Origin: an uncultured Akkermansia sp.
GTDB lineage: Bacteria; Verrucomicrobiota; Verrucomicrobiia; Verrucomicrobiales; Akkermansiaceae
DNA length: 64,000 bases
Direction: 5' to 3'
Assembly (NCBI GenBank): GCA_944390825.1
Contig: CALXRG010000004.1
Coordinates: forward strand, 62,001-126,000
Program-made: the position numbers and the translations under genes
The notes under the pieces: generated by a model
Database searches by the model: none
What the model was told of the DNA's origin: nothing
What the model saw: the letters and a program-made list of their open reading frames with translations, nothing else
In this document: one piece after another, positions 25,556-33,990 of the stretch
Position numbering within the stretch: position 1 is the stretch's first letter
Layout: every line of letters starts with the position of its first letter

Positions 25556-25618
25556 GATGATGAATGGATTAATGCAGGGGAATTATTCCACCTGCCGGAG
25601 TTGATGTCGGGAGCCCTC

Positions 25619-25647
25619 ATTCTATCATACTGCGTGCCGGGTGCCAA
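25619..25647 (-). promoter_or_regulatory. Promoter of 3D-domain gene
   Basis: TTGGCA (25647-25642), 17-bp spacer ending TGA, TAGAAT (25624-25619) on the minus strand; predicted leader of about 57 bases. Confidence 0.6.
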
Positions 25648-26081
25648 GCTTAAAATCTGTCTTGGTTGATGTTATCTTGAGGTTTTTCGGGAAACAGGCA
25701 TCATAATGGGCAAAAAACAGGCATCGTCTTGGGCAGGAAATTCCCGGGTTGGCTTTATCCCGGAGGAGCAGGAGGGGGGAAGTGGTTAGGAAAAATGAAA
25801 GGTATGCAATTGCGGGAGAGCGCATGGATGCTGTACGTGGGCAGAAATGGGGGGCACGGCCTTGCGGTGGTGCGCCTTTGTTCCGTGTGCTGATTCAAGG
25901 GAGCAGCGGCGGTGATTCGTGGATTCAGACACGAACAGACAAACCGGGCTCAGCCAGACGGCATGGTGCGGGCTTAGCTGCGCAGGGCGGGCAGGCGAAA
26001 CTGCCTCCGTGATGCAGCGCCGGTTTGGCTGACTGGTTTGGCCTGAGTTCGGGCCGGGGTAAACCCTGCGGTGAGGGGGGC
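25648..26081. other. Intergenic region with no recognised gene
   Basis: Contains a repeated CAGGCATC at 25,694-25,725 but no ORF with recognisable coding character, no tRNA and no strong terminator. Confidence 0.4.
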
Positions 26082-26807
26082 TTAGATCAGTTCTTTCAGC
26101 CGGTTGACCGTGATGCCGGGCACCGTGATGGTGGAGCCGTCGGGGCGGCGCAAAATGGGGGAACCATCGGCCTCTACCCCGGCGAAGTATCCGCAGATAC
26201 GATCCGAATCGGTGATCGCCACGACCGGACGGCTCTCACCCCATGCCATTTCGAGGCGTCCGGCGATGCCCTCCAGACCATCTTCGAGGAAATAATCGAA
26301 AATCTCGGCGATGTTGTCTGCGAGCAGCGTGCGGAATTTGCTGACAGCGGGGCAGGCGGGAATTACATCCGCCAGGCGCGTTGCCGGATCCGTCGTCAGA
26401 CCATCCATGGCGGTGATGTTGTTAAACATGTTGACGCCAATGCCGATGGAAGCAAGGTTAACCGAGGGCCTTTCAACCAGGATCCCGGCGAGCTTCGATT
26501 TGCCCACCAGTACATCGTTTGGCCAGCGCAGGCGCAGCCCCTTGATGTTAAAGGGACGCAACGCCTCCATAATCGCCGCGCCGGCCACTAGCGGCAGCAG
26601 ACCCCAGTGGCGGGGTGATTTGGGGTCGATGGGCAGGTTGTATGTGGCCCAGAGACCGCCCTGCTCGCCAAACCACAGTCTGTTGAAACGTCCCCGGCCT
26701 TTGGTCTGCCGGTCGCTGCTCACAATGGTCCATGCGGGCTCTTTGCGGGCGATGTTGAAGGTTGATTCACACTCTTCCACTTCCACCACTTTCCAACGCG
26801 TCTTCAT
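26082..26807 (-). CDS. birA: Biotin-[acetyl-CoA-carboxylase] ligase, class I without DNA-binding domain
   Basis: A 241-residue enzyme that attaches biotin to the carrier domain of acetyl-CoA carboxylase. Motifs: STFNIARK, SSDRQTKGRGRFNRLWF (biotinyl-AMP loop), LRWPNDVLVGKSKLAGILVE (catalytic Lys) and GIGVNM. No N-terminal helix-turn-helix, so it is unlikely to be a repressor. The ATG at 26807 is favoured by a -10 box seven bases upstream and by the family start. It is divergent from the acetyltransferase gene. Confidence 0.95.
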   Translation of the reverse strand: MKTRWKVVEVEECESTFNIARKEPAWTIVSSDRQTKGRGRFNRLWFGEQGGLWATYNLPIDPKSPRHWGLLPLVAGAAIMEALRPFNIKGLRLRWPNDVLVGKSKLAGILVERPSVNLASIGIGVNMFNNITAMDGLTTDPATRLADVIPACPAVSKFRTLLADNIAEIFDYFLEDGLEGIAGRLEMAWGESRPVVAITDSDRICGYFAGVEADGSPILRRPDGSTITVPGITVNRLKELI

Positions 26808-26814
26808 GGCGCGT

Positions 26815-26843
26815 ATTTTAGCGCACAACTTTTGAGCCGTCTA
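26815..26843 (-). promoter_or_regulatory. birA promoter (leaderless type)
   Basis: TAGACG (26843-26838, weak), 17-bp spacer, TAAAAT (26820-26815) on the minus strand; seven bases to the ATG. Confidence 0.5.
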
Positions 26844-26877
26844 CAAAATATTGCAAAAAAAGTAAGAAAAAATTGCA

Positions 26878-26907
26878 TTGCGTGGTCTATTTTTCTTGTG
26901 ATACACT
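26878..26907 (+). promoter_or_regulatory. Promoter of GNAT gene (leaderless type)
   Basis: TTGCGT (26878-26883), 18-bp spacer ending TGA, TACACT (26902-26907); seven bases to the ATG at 26915. Confidence 0.5.
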
Positions 26908-26914
26908 CGAAAGC

Positions 26915-27475
26915 ATGCGGTTGCATGACGGAGAAATGATGACATTAACACGAATCAAGCAAGCTTCCGATCCCGCGTTGGGCGAGGTTTGGGAGCTCTA
27001 CCGGAGCAGCTTTCCCCGGGAGGAAAGACGCTCCTGGAGTCAGCATCAGCGCGCCATGGAGGAGCCGTCGTTTGCTTGCCTGACCCTCCGGGACAAAGAG
27101 GGGCTGGCAGGTTTGCTCTTTGTATGGGAGATGGAGGAGTTTGCGTTTGTTGAGCACTTGGCCATCCATCCGCTGCGCAGAGGCCGGGGGCTGGGGCATG
27201 TCGCGCTGAACCTGCTGCATCAGCGAGTGTCTCCCCGACCCGTGATCCTGGAAATTGAGCCGGTGACGGATGCCGTGACCATGCGGCGCTGCCGGTTTTA
27301 TGAAAGTTGTGGCTACGTGCGCCTCCCCTATCTGCATGTCCAGCTTCCCTTCCATGCCGGAGATGCACCGCTCCCTATGACGCTCATGAGTTACCCGCGC
27401 ACCATCAACGATGCGGAGGTCGCTGTATTTGAGTCTTGCCTCAAGGAGCAGATCATGCAGTATCGCGATGCATGA
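26915..27475 (+). CDS. GNAT-family N-acetyltransferase
   Basis: A 186-residue acetyltransferase. The acetyl-CoA binding core is visible: EEFAFVEHLAIHPLRRGRGLGHVALNLL, followed by ILEIEPV and FYESCGYVRLP. The substrate is unknown. The start is uncertain: ATG 26915 lies seven bases after a -10 box, as at other genes here, but ATG 26936/26939 follows a GGAG and would remove seven or eight residues. Divergent from birA. The C-terminal SCLKEQIMQYRDA is not conserved in the fold. Confidence 0.82.
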   Translation: MRLHDGEMMTLTRIKQASDPALGEVWELYRSSFPREERRSWSQHQRAMEEPSFACLTLRDKEGLAGLLFVWEMEEFAFVEHLAIHPLRRGRGLGHVALNLLHQRVSPRPVILEIEPVTDAVTMRRCRFYESCGYVRLPYLHVQLPFHAGDAPLPMTLMSYPRTINDAEVAVFESCLKEQIMQYRDA

Positions 27476-27530
27476 ATTGCCGGAGGTTTGCCGCACGGTG
27501 AGGTCCTGCCGGTGGAGTGTTTTGTCCTCC

Positions 27531-27540
27531 GGGGGGGGGG
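27531..27540. repeat. G10 homopolymer tract
   Basis: Ten consecutive G between the GNAT gene and coaD. It is about 100 bp upstream of the coaD promoter. A tract of this length is prone to slippage. Confidence 0.9.
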
Positions 27541-27631
27541 CTTCCTCCGCAGGAAAAGCCGTTTTCGCGGGACCTTTTTCTTATTTGCCTGATGCAGGCT
27601 TCCCTGATGCAAGCACTTTGCAACCGGGCTC

Positions 27632-27660
27632 TTGACAGGCCTGGCTCAATCCTGTATACC
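27632..27660 (+). promoter_or_regulatory. coaD promoter (leaderless type)
   Basis: TTGACA (27632-27637), 17-bp spacer, TATACC (27655-27660); seven bases to the ATG. Confidence 0.7.
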
Positions 27661-27667
27661 GTTACGC

Positions 27668-28204
27668 ATGAAGCGCATCGCTCTTTATGCCGGCAGTTTC
27701 GACCCGCCCACCAATGGCCACTTGTGGATGATCCGCAGGGGAGCGGAGATGTTCGATGAGCTGGTGGTCACCCTGGCGGTTAATCCAGATAAGAGGGGAT
27801 TTCTGCCAGCAGAGAGACGGTTGGAAGCTTTGCGCAGTATGGTGAGGGATCTGCCAAATGTGCGCGTCGCATCTGTTGCCAATGGATTCCTTGTCGACTA
27901 CGCTGAGCGAGAGGGAGCCCGATTCCTGCTGCGGGGAATCCGTAACACCATCGACTTTGAATATGAGAAAATCATGGCTCGTATGAATGCCCGCATGGCC
28001 GCGACAGTGCAGTCCGTTTTCCTGGTCCCTCCCGGCGAGCTGGAGGAGATTTCTTCATCGGTCGTGCGCGGTTTCCTGAAGGAGCCCGGCTGCGAGCGTT
28101 GGGTGCGCGCCTGCGTGCCGGATGAGGTCGCGACCATCATTGCCGGGCAGAATCCCTTTTCCACCTCCGCCTCTGCGGCGTGCTCCGATTCCCACCAGGC
28201 TTGA
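27668..28204 (+). CDS. coaD: Phosphopantetheine adenylyltransferase
   Basis: A 178-residue nucleotidyltransferase that makes dephospho-CoA from 4'-phosphopantetheine and ATP. Motifs YAGSFDPPTNGHLWMI (T/HxGH nucleotide site, NGHL), RFLLRGIRNTIDFEYE and ISSSVVRGF match the family. A Ser replaces the commoner Thr in G-FDP. The C-terminus has about 15 extra residues (STSASAACSDSHQA). The start at 27668 follows a strong promoter by seven bases. Functionally linked to panC in this window. Confidence 0.96.
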   Translation: MKRIALYAGSFDPPTNGHLWMIRRGAEMFDELVVTLAVNPDKRGFLPAERRLEALRSMVRDLPNVRVASVANGFLVDYAEREGARFLLRGIRNTIDFEYEKIMARMNARMAATVQSVFLVPPGELEEISSSVVRGFLKEPGCERWVRACVPDEVATIIAGQNPFSTSASAACSDSHQA

Positions 28205-28357
28205 GTCGTGTCCGCCGTGGCGGGCAGCACAGGCGTGCCGGAGTGGGGCGGCTTAGGCATGCGAATGCCGGTGCGGAACCGGTGTGATGGCCGCGGTGTG
28301 CGCGTGTTGTATGTCACACGCGGGCACGCGGATTAGCACAGCGGGAAAGTTTTCTTC

Positions 28358-28386
28358 TTGCTTTACCTTGGCAAACATGCTACAAC
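28358..28386 (+). promoter_or_regulatory. Promoter of ROK-type kinase gene
   Basis: TTGCTT (28358-28363), 17-bp spacer ending TGC, TACAAC (28381-28386); 14 bases to the ATG at 28401. Confidence 0.55.
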
Positions 28387-28400
28387 AGCCGCGTAATACC

Positions 28401-29798
28401 ATGAATATCCAACCGAAATTCACCCCTGTGCTCGACCCGGGCTTCATCGCTCCGGTGCTGTGGAATAAGGCATACGAAGAGAAAGTGGCAGCCACTCCCG
28501 GCTCTCACACCATTGATTTGGCGCTGACGCGTCTGGATGGTACTTGCTTCCGCTGGAGCGGTAAGATTCTCCCCCAGGAGGGCGAGAATATCGCGCTGAA
28601 CAACCAGTATGTTGAGCGAATTGTTAAGTTCCTTCTCTGGATGAAGGGTGGCTGCACCATCATGGTGGCCGGCGATGATCAGATTGCAGACATGCTCGCC
28701 GCGACATACTGCGAGGGTGGCGCCCGTGAGTTCGATTGGGATTTCATCGGCAAGAAGATTTATGACCAGCCAATTCAAGTGGTGAAGGTCGCCAGTGCGG
28801 CTGACCTCCCCGCGGAGAATTCCACCTCCGTGGCATTGGGCCGCAACCTGGATGGTTACCGCATCGGGTTCGACTTGGGCGGCTCCGACCGCAAGTGCGC
28901 GGCTGTGGTGAATGGTGAGGTGGTTTATTCTGAGGAGGTCGTGTGGGATCCCTACCACCAGACTGATCCGAACTATCAGATCGAAGGGGTGGATGATTCC
29001 CTGCTGCGCGCTGCCAAGCACCTGCCTCAGGTGGATGCCATCGGTGGTTCTGCCGCCGGCGTTTACGTCAACAGCGAGCCTCGCGTGGGTTCCCTTTTCC
29101 GCGGTATTTCCCCTGAGGATTTCCAGAACGTCATCCGCGGGATGTTCACGACGCTCAAGAAACGCTGGAGCGAGCGCATGGGCAAGGAGGTGCCTTTTGA
29201 GGTGGTGAATGACGGCGAAGTGACCGCTCTCGCCGGCGCCATGGGGATGAATGATGACGCTGTGCTCGGTGTGGCAATGGGGACTTCCCTGGCTGCCGGC
29301 TACGTAGATCCGGAGGGTCACATCATGCCCTGGCTCAACGAACTCGCCTTCGTCCCGGTCGATTATCAGGAGGACGGCGGCGTGGATGAATGGTCCAAGG
29401 ATAAAGGGGTTGGCGCCATGTATTTCTCTCAGCAGGCTGTGGCCAGGCTTGCCCCGCGTGCCGGCTTCGATTTCGGCACCATGCCCTACCCGGAGCAACT
29501 CAAGAAGGTTCAGGCCGCCATGCTTGAAGGCGATGAGCGGGCCCGCAAGATTTACGAGACAATCGGTGTGGAGTTTGGTTACACGATTGCGTATTTCGCC
29601 CGCTTCTACGAGGTGCGCAACTTGCTCTTCCTCGGTCGTGTCGCGACGGGAGAGGGCGGCCAGATCATCATCGATAAGGCCAATGAGGTCCTCGCTGCTG
29701 AGGCCCCCGAGCTGAAGATCCGGCTGTGCGTGCCGGATGAGAAGACAAAGCGCCACGGTCAGGCTGTCGCTGCGGCTTCTCTTCCCAAACTCGCCTAA
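28401..29798 (+). CDS. ROK-family sugar kinase-like protein
   Basis: A 465-residue protein of the ASKHA fold. The phosphate-1 motif is YRIGFDLGGSDRKCAAVVNGE near residue 155. EEVVWDPY, VDAIGGSAAGVYV, NDGEVTALAGAMG and VLGVAMGTSLAAGYV follow, and the ROK-like ATP-binding end is FLGRVATGEGGQ. An N-terminal extension of about 150 residues precedes the kinase core, so the protein is longer than typical glucokinases (about 300). A glucokinase-like role is possible; the substrate is not shown by the sequence. It has its own promoter and a strong terminator. Confidence 0.78.
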   Translation: MNIQPKFTPVLDPGFIAPVLWNKAYEEKVAATPGSHTIDLALTRLDGTCFRWSGKILPQEGENIALNNQYVERIVKFLLWMKGGCTIMVAGDDQIADMLAATYCEGGAREFDWDFIGKKIYDQPIQVVKVASAADLPAENSTSVALGRNLDGYRIGFDLGGSDRKCAAVVNGEVVYSEEVVWDPYHQTDPNYQIEGVDDSLLRAAKHLPQVDAIGGSAAGVYVNSEPRVGSLFRGISPEDFQNVIRGMFTTLKKRWSERMGKEVPFEVVNDGEVTALAGAMGMNDDAVLGVAMGTSLAAGYVDPEGHIMPWLNELAFVPVDYQEDGGVDEWSKDKGVGAMYFSQQAVARLAPRAGFDFGTMPYPEQLKKVQAAMLEGDERARKIYETIGVEFGYTIAYFARFYEVRNLLFLGRVATGEGGQIIIDKANEVLAAEAPELKIRLCVPDEKTKRHGQAVAAASLPKLA

Positions 29799-29813
29799 GT
29801 TACGTTTCCCTTC

Positions 29814-29857
29814 ATCCGCCGGAGGTTTTCGTGATCTCCGGCGGATTTTGCTTTTTT
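29814..29857 (+). terminator. Terminator of ROK-type kinase gene
   Basis: An 11-bp perfect stem (ATCCGCCGGAG / CTCCGGCGGAT, arms 29814-29824 and 29836-29846) followed by TTTGCTTTTTT. It sits 40 bases before the Ser/Thr kinase gene. Confidence 0.92.
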
Positions 29858-29886
29858 CTTTCCCTGTTTTTGCTAAAGTAACACAG

Positions 29887-31992
29887 ATGGCAGACGCGAC
29901 GACACCACCTGAGATATGGACTTGCCCGGTTTGTGCACAGTCCCTGGATATATCCGGGATCGGTTTCTACACAACGATCACATGCACCCGTTGCGGATGC
30001 GAGGCGATTGTGCATGACCGCTTCGCCAATTTTGAGCTGGATGGTGTCGTAGGCGTGGGGGGGATGAGTGTGGTGCTTCACGCCCGCGACCGCGTTCTTG
30101 ACCGTCCGATAGCCATCAAGGTCCTTAACGAAACATACCGCAATCAGCCGGAGCGCATCGCCCGCTTCGAAAAAGAATGCGCGATGATGGCCAAAGTCCG
30201 CCATGAAAACGTAGTGGATGTGTATTCGGCCGGCTGGGAAGGAAACCAGTTTTATATCGCGATGGAGCTGGTGAACGGCCGTGATCTGGAGAGCATTGTC
30301 TCCCAAAATGGCCCGTTGCGTCAGTCGGAGGTTTTGGGGTATGCCCGGCAGGTTGCCTTGGGATTGCAGGCGGCGCGCAAGGCCGGATTGCTGCACCGCG
30401 ACATGAAGCCGGGGAATGTTCTCATCACCGGTGAGGGAAAAGCCAAGGTGCTGGATTTCGGCCTGGCAATGACTCAACGGGATGAAGATTCCGAGGAGGT
30501 GATCTGGGCGACGCCTTATTACGTGGCTCCGGAAACAATTTTCCGCGAGGAGGAGGATGTGCGCACGGATATTTATTCCCTTGGCATGACAATGCGCTAC
30601 CTGCTCACCGGCGTGGATTCTTTCTGCGACGAGCCAGTGCATCATATTCCGGAGTTGGCCCAGTACAAGGAACAGCTGCCTTCCATCCGCACTGTGTGCC
30701 CGTACCTCAACGATTCTCTGGCCGATCTGGTGGATCACATGACGCAGTACAACGCCAAGGATCGTCCGCTTTCTTATGAAAGCCTCCTGCGGGAGATGGA
30801 CGATGTGGCGGTAGATTTGGCACAGGGTGATGCCCTCGATACCCCTGAGGGACAGCTTCGCGCGAAGCGGCGCATGCTGCTGGCAGGCGCTGCAACGCTG
30901 TGTGCGGGCGTTATGGCAGCTGCCGTGACAGCTCTCCTGGTGGAGCCGGGGACAGTGCAGGGGTACTTGGATGGCGACAGGCAACTTGATTGGCCTCTTT
31001 ACACCAAAGCCTGCAATTGTTTGTCTGCTGTAGGCTCCGGCGGCGCGGATGCCTCGGGACTTTTTGCGGAGGTCTCGGCTTTGAGCGGTGAGCCGGAGAT
31101 GGCGGCGTGGGCTTCGTTGCATGGATGGGCCTTGGCCGTCATCGCCCAGGACGAGGCTTTAGCGGGGGATTTTGCCCGGGTTTTTAACGAGGCCGCAGAC
31201 CGGATCCCGGAGCAGGCGGCTGTCCCCGGAAGCTTGCCGGCATCCCTCAGGGCGATACGCAGAATCCTGGCGGATCCGAAAAGCTCTGCGGCCGATTGCA
31301 GCACTGAATGGCAGCCTGCACTGCGCGGATTGGCCCTTGTGATCATGAAGAAGGATCCCCAGCTTGCCCGCGATGCCTTGGTTCATGCCGGTGCGCCTTA
31401 CGCCGCACTGTGCGAAGGGCTCCCTGGGGGGGGCAGGCAAGTTTCATCTCCGCAAGTCGCATCTTCCACGGGGAAACAGGAGAAAAGCCCTCAGACCCGG
31501 GCAGGAGGAACAGCCGACCAGTCCGCAGCGAAGGCTGCACCGCAGCCCCCTGCTGCTTCTGCTGCCGTGCAGAATGCTTACCTGAAAGAGTTGTTGCCGC
31601 CGGAGTTGCACAACAGCAATGACGTCGTAGCCATTGGGAAGGCTGCCGAAAGCAAACTCGCCCAACTGCCGGCCGGCGACGGTGTGCAGTACCGGCGCTT
31701 AAAGGTGATCCAGGAACTTTGCCGCGTATTGACCATTGCCTTTGAGCAGATCAACAATAAGCTTCCCGGCGTCGTAGATTTGAACGCAACACCCGAGCAG
31801 ATGCGGGATCGCCTGAAGGTTATCAAGGTCAATCGTGAACATTTTGCGGATGAGGTGTATGCGATGCTTCTGCTTTTGCATGGCAATCCCGAGGCTGCCA
31901 GGAAAGCCAATCCCCACAACAGCCCGGGCAACACAGCTGGCGAACCGTTCAACGTCCTGATGGATGATTGGGTGAAACGCTTCACGATGTAA
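29887..31992 (+). CDS. Membrane-anchored Ser/Thr protein kinase with N-terminal zinc ribbon
   Basis: A 701-residue Hanks-type kinase. Residues 13-38 form a Cys4-type ribbon (CPVC, CTRCGC). The kinase domain spans about 48-315, with glycine loop VGVGGMSVV, the Lys in IAIKV (Lys78), HRDMKPGN (near 170), DFG and APE, all intact. A membrane segment follows at about 328-350 (LLAGAATLCAGVMAAAVTAL), then a large, Ala-rich C-terminal region of unknown fold. A G8 tract (31426-31433) lies in the Pro/Ser/Gln-rich linker near residue 513; slippage there would truncate the C-terminal quarter. The start at 29887 follows a terminator. Substrates are unknown. Confidence 0.93.
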   Translation: MADATTPPEIWTCPVCAQSLDISGIGFYTTITCTRCGCEAIVHDRFANFELDGVVGVGGMSVVLHARDRVLDRPIAIKVLNETYRNQPERIARFEKECAMMAKVRHENVVDVYSAGWEGNQFYIAMELVNGRDLESIVSQNGPLRQSEVLGYARQVALGLQAARKAGLLHRDMKPGNVLITGEGKAKVLDFGLAMTQRDEDSEEVIWATPYYVAPETIFREEEDVRTDIYSLGMTMRYLLTGVDSFCDEPVHHIPELAQYKEQLPSIRTVCPYLNDSLADLVDHMTQYNAKDRPLSYESLLREMDDVAVDLAQGDALDTPEGQLRAKRRMLLAGAATLCAGVMAAAVTALLVEPGTVQGYLDGDRQLDWPLYTKACNCLSAVGSGGADASGLFAEVSALSGEPEMAAWASLHGWALAVIAQDEALAGDFARVFNEAADRIPEQAAVPGSLPASLRAIRRILADPKSSAADCSTEWQPALRGLALVIMKKDPQLARDALVHAGAPYAALCEGLPGGGRQVSSPQVASSTGKQEKSPQTRAGGTADQSAAKAAPQPPAASAAVQNAYLKELLPPELHNSNDVVAIGKAAESKLAQLPAGDGVQYRRLKVIQELCRVLTIAFEQINNKLPGVVDLNATPEQMRDRLKVIKVNREHFADEVYAMLLLLHGNPEAARKANPHNSPGNTAGEPFNVLMDDWVKRFTM

Positions 31993-32217
31993 AACACGCT
32001 GCTTCAAGACGGCGGTATGGCGCTGCCTTTCCTCCCGACCCATCCTCACCACGCGCTTTCCTTTCCCTACTCGCTTTCCCCCTCACCTCGAGCGTTGCCC
32101 GCTGTATGAATGCCCTCCCGGCTGTCTTGTGTGCACCGCCCGAACCTTGACCGTTGCTTATCCCCCGGGAATGTATCTGCACCACTTGCATAACGGTAAA
32201 AAATTGTTCTCTTAAGC

Positions 32218-32246
32218 TTGACACAAAAGCCCAAGCATGACATAGT
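32218..32246 (+). promoter_or_regulatory. Promoter of small exported protein gene
   Basis: TTGACA (32218-32223), 17-bp spacer ending TGA, CATAGT (32241-32246); 10 bases to the ATG at 32257. Confidence 0.65.
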
Positions 32247-32256
32247 AGCCCGCGCT

Positions 32257-32733
32257 ATGAAAACGATGATGATGATACTGACCGCGGCAATGGCGGTTTT
32301 AAGTGCAGACGTGGTCAGTGCCTCTTCCGACCGGGATGCAAAAAAAGAAGCCACCGTTTGGGTCAAGCAGGATCTGAAAAGGCTGAAAGCCGCCTCCAAA
32401 ATCCTCAAGAAGGTCAAGGATGAGAAGTCCGCAGAGGCTGCAGCCAAGCAGATCGAAACAGTCTACGGCGTGGGAGAGGACAGCGATACCGCTATGGGCG
32501 AGGCTGCTCCTGCAGCACAGCCGCAAAGCGAGGAAATGGATGCACTGCTCATAAAAAACAAGCGTGCATATGAAAAGCTTCAGAAAGCAGTGGAAAAAGA
32601 GTGGGACCGCATTGAGGAAAAGGAAGTTCCGGCTTCTGCCCTCGATCGTTGCCGTTCCCTGATAGTGTTCCCGGAGATCCCAGAGGAAGAAACACAATCA
32701 GACACTGACACCGGCGACAGCAGCGAATCCTGA
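32257..32733 (+). CDS. Small exported hypothetical protein
   Basis: A 158-residue protein with a signal peptide (MKTMMMILTAAMAVLSADVVSA) and then a highly charged, helical, Lys/Glu-rich region (KKEATVWVKQDLKRLKAASK, KVKDEKSAEAAAKQIETV) and an acidic tail (EETQSDTDTGDSSES). No family recognised. It has its own promoter and a following hairpin, so it is probably monocistronic. A periplasmic coiled-coil protein is a reasonable description; no function is proposed. Confidence 0.72.
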   Translation: MKTMMMILTAAMAVLSADVVSASSDRDAKKEATVWVKQDLKRLKAASKILKKVKDEKSAEAAAKQIETVYGVGEDSDTAMGEAAPAAQPQSEEMDALLIKNKRAYEKLQKAVEKEWDRIEEKEVPASALDRCRSLIVFPEIPEEETQSDTDTGDSSES

Positions 32734-32754
32734 GACTGAGCCTTCTCCCTTTGA

Positions 32755-32787
32755 GGCCAACACCGGGTGATCTGCACGGTGTTGGCC
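32755..32787 (+). terminator. Hairpin after the small exported protein gene
   Basis: An 11-bp perfect stem (GGCCAACACCG / CGGTGTTGGCC, arms 32755-32765 and 32777-32787). The following TGTTGGCTCTTG has only a poor U tract. Confidence 0.6.
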
Positions 32788-32834
32788 TGTTGGCTCTTGA
32801 TGGGAAAAGCCACAGATAAAGACCGCAGAAAGCC

Positions 32835-33953
32835 GTGATCTACTGGGACAATAACGCCACGACCCCGATTGACCCGCAGGTTTTGGAGGCCATGCTTCCC
32901 TACCTTCAGGATCAATTCTACAACCCGTCAGCCGCCTACGGACCGGCGAAAGCCGTACGCAAAGCAGTCGGAGAAGCCCGGGAAAAAGTGGCAGCTCTGA
33001 TCGGAGCGGATGCATCCGAGATCATTTTCACCTCCGGAGGAACTGAAGCCTCCAACACAGCCTTATCCCAATTCAGCCGTCCCCTGGTGGCAGCAACGGA
33101 GCACCCCGCATCCCTTCGCACGGCCAAGGGTGATTTGTGCCCGGTACAACACAATGGCCAGATCAGCCTTGAGCAGTGGAGCGACCTGCTACCCGGTCAC
33201 GATGGAGTCAGCTTTGCCTGGGCAAACCACGAAAGCGGCGTCATCCAACCCGCCGCCGAGCTCGCAGCACTCGCCCGCAAAGCAGGAGCCCGCGTGCATG
33301 CAGACCTTGTGCAGGCTGCCGGGAAGTTGCCCATCAATCTGCATGAAACAGCCGTTGACTTTGCCTCACTCTCCGCTCACAAACTCCATGGCCCCAAGGG
33401 TATAGGAGCCCTCTACATCCGCACCGGGACCGAGTGCCACCCCTACCTGACCGGAGGGGCTCAAGAGGATTACCGCCGGGCCGGCACGGAAAACGTCTCC
33501 GGCATCATCGGCTTTGGGAAAGCTGCCGAACTGACCCTTGCCGCAGCTGAGCAGTATGCACAACTGGCCGCCCTGCGGGATTTGTTCGAGCAGCGCTTGA
33601 GCGCAGCCGGACTGCAACCTGTCATCAACGGTGCATCAGCCCCCCGGCTTCCGCATGTCAGCAATCTGCGCATCCCCGGTTGCAAAGCCGAATCCCTCTC
33701 TCTCATCATGGAAGCCTCGGGCCTCATCTGCTCGACCGGATCCGCATGCACCAGCGCCGAGCCTCATCCCAGCCACGTGTTGATCGCCATGGGGCTTACT
33801 GACCGCGAAGTCCGGGAATCCCTGCGCTTCTCCCTGAGCCGGTTCACCACTCGTGAGGAGGTGGAACGGGCCGCCGCCATCGTCATCAGCGCTGTGCAGA
33901 AACTTCGCTCAGTACAATCATCCCGGACGGGGCCCGTCATGGTGTACCGTTGA
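32835..33953 (+). CDS. Cysteine desulfurase (NifS/IscS family)
   Basis: A 372-residue PLP enzyme that removes sulfur from cysteine for Fe-S cluster or thio-modification. The start is GTG at 32835, giving MIYWDNNATTPIDP, the standard family opening. The PLP Lys is in SLSAHKLHGPKGIGALY and the catalytic Cys in CSTGSACTSAEPHPSHVL, a short loop as in group I members. No scaffold (IscU) or regulator gene is adjacent, so whether it serves Fe-S assembly or tRNA thiolation is open. comEC starts 37 bp downstream. Confidence 0.94.
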   Translation: MIYWDNNATTPIDPQVLEAMLPYLQDQFYNPSAAYGPAKAVRKAVGEAREKVAALIGADASEIIFTSGGTEASNTALSQFSRPLVAATEHPASLRTAKGDLCPVQHNGQISLEQWSDLLPGHDGVSFAWANHESGVIQPAAELAALARKAGARVHADLVQAAGKLPINLHETAVDFASLSAHKLHGPKGIGALYIRTGTECHPYLTGGAQEDYRRAGTENVSGIIGFGKAAELTLAAAEQYAQLAALRDLFEQRLSAAGLQPVINGASAPRLPHVSNLRIPGCKAESLSLIMEASGLICSTGSACTSAEPHPSHVLIAMGLTDREVRESLRFSLSRFTTREEVERAAAIVISAVQKLRSVQSSRTGPVMVYR

Positions 33954-33990
33954 AATCAGCAGAGAACCGCCCGGAGGTTCTGCCCACCCC

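Noticed and set aside
28380..29756. A 458-codon minus-strand open frame
   Set aside because: Shadow of the ROK-type kinase gene, which has clear motifs, a promoter and a terminator.
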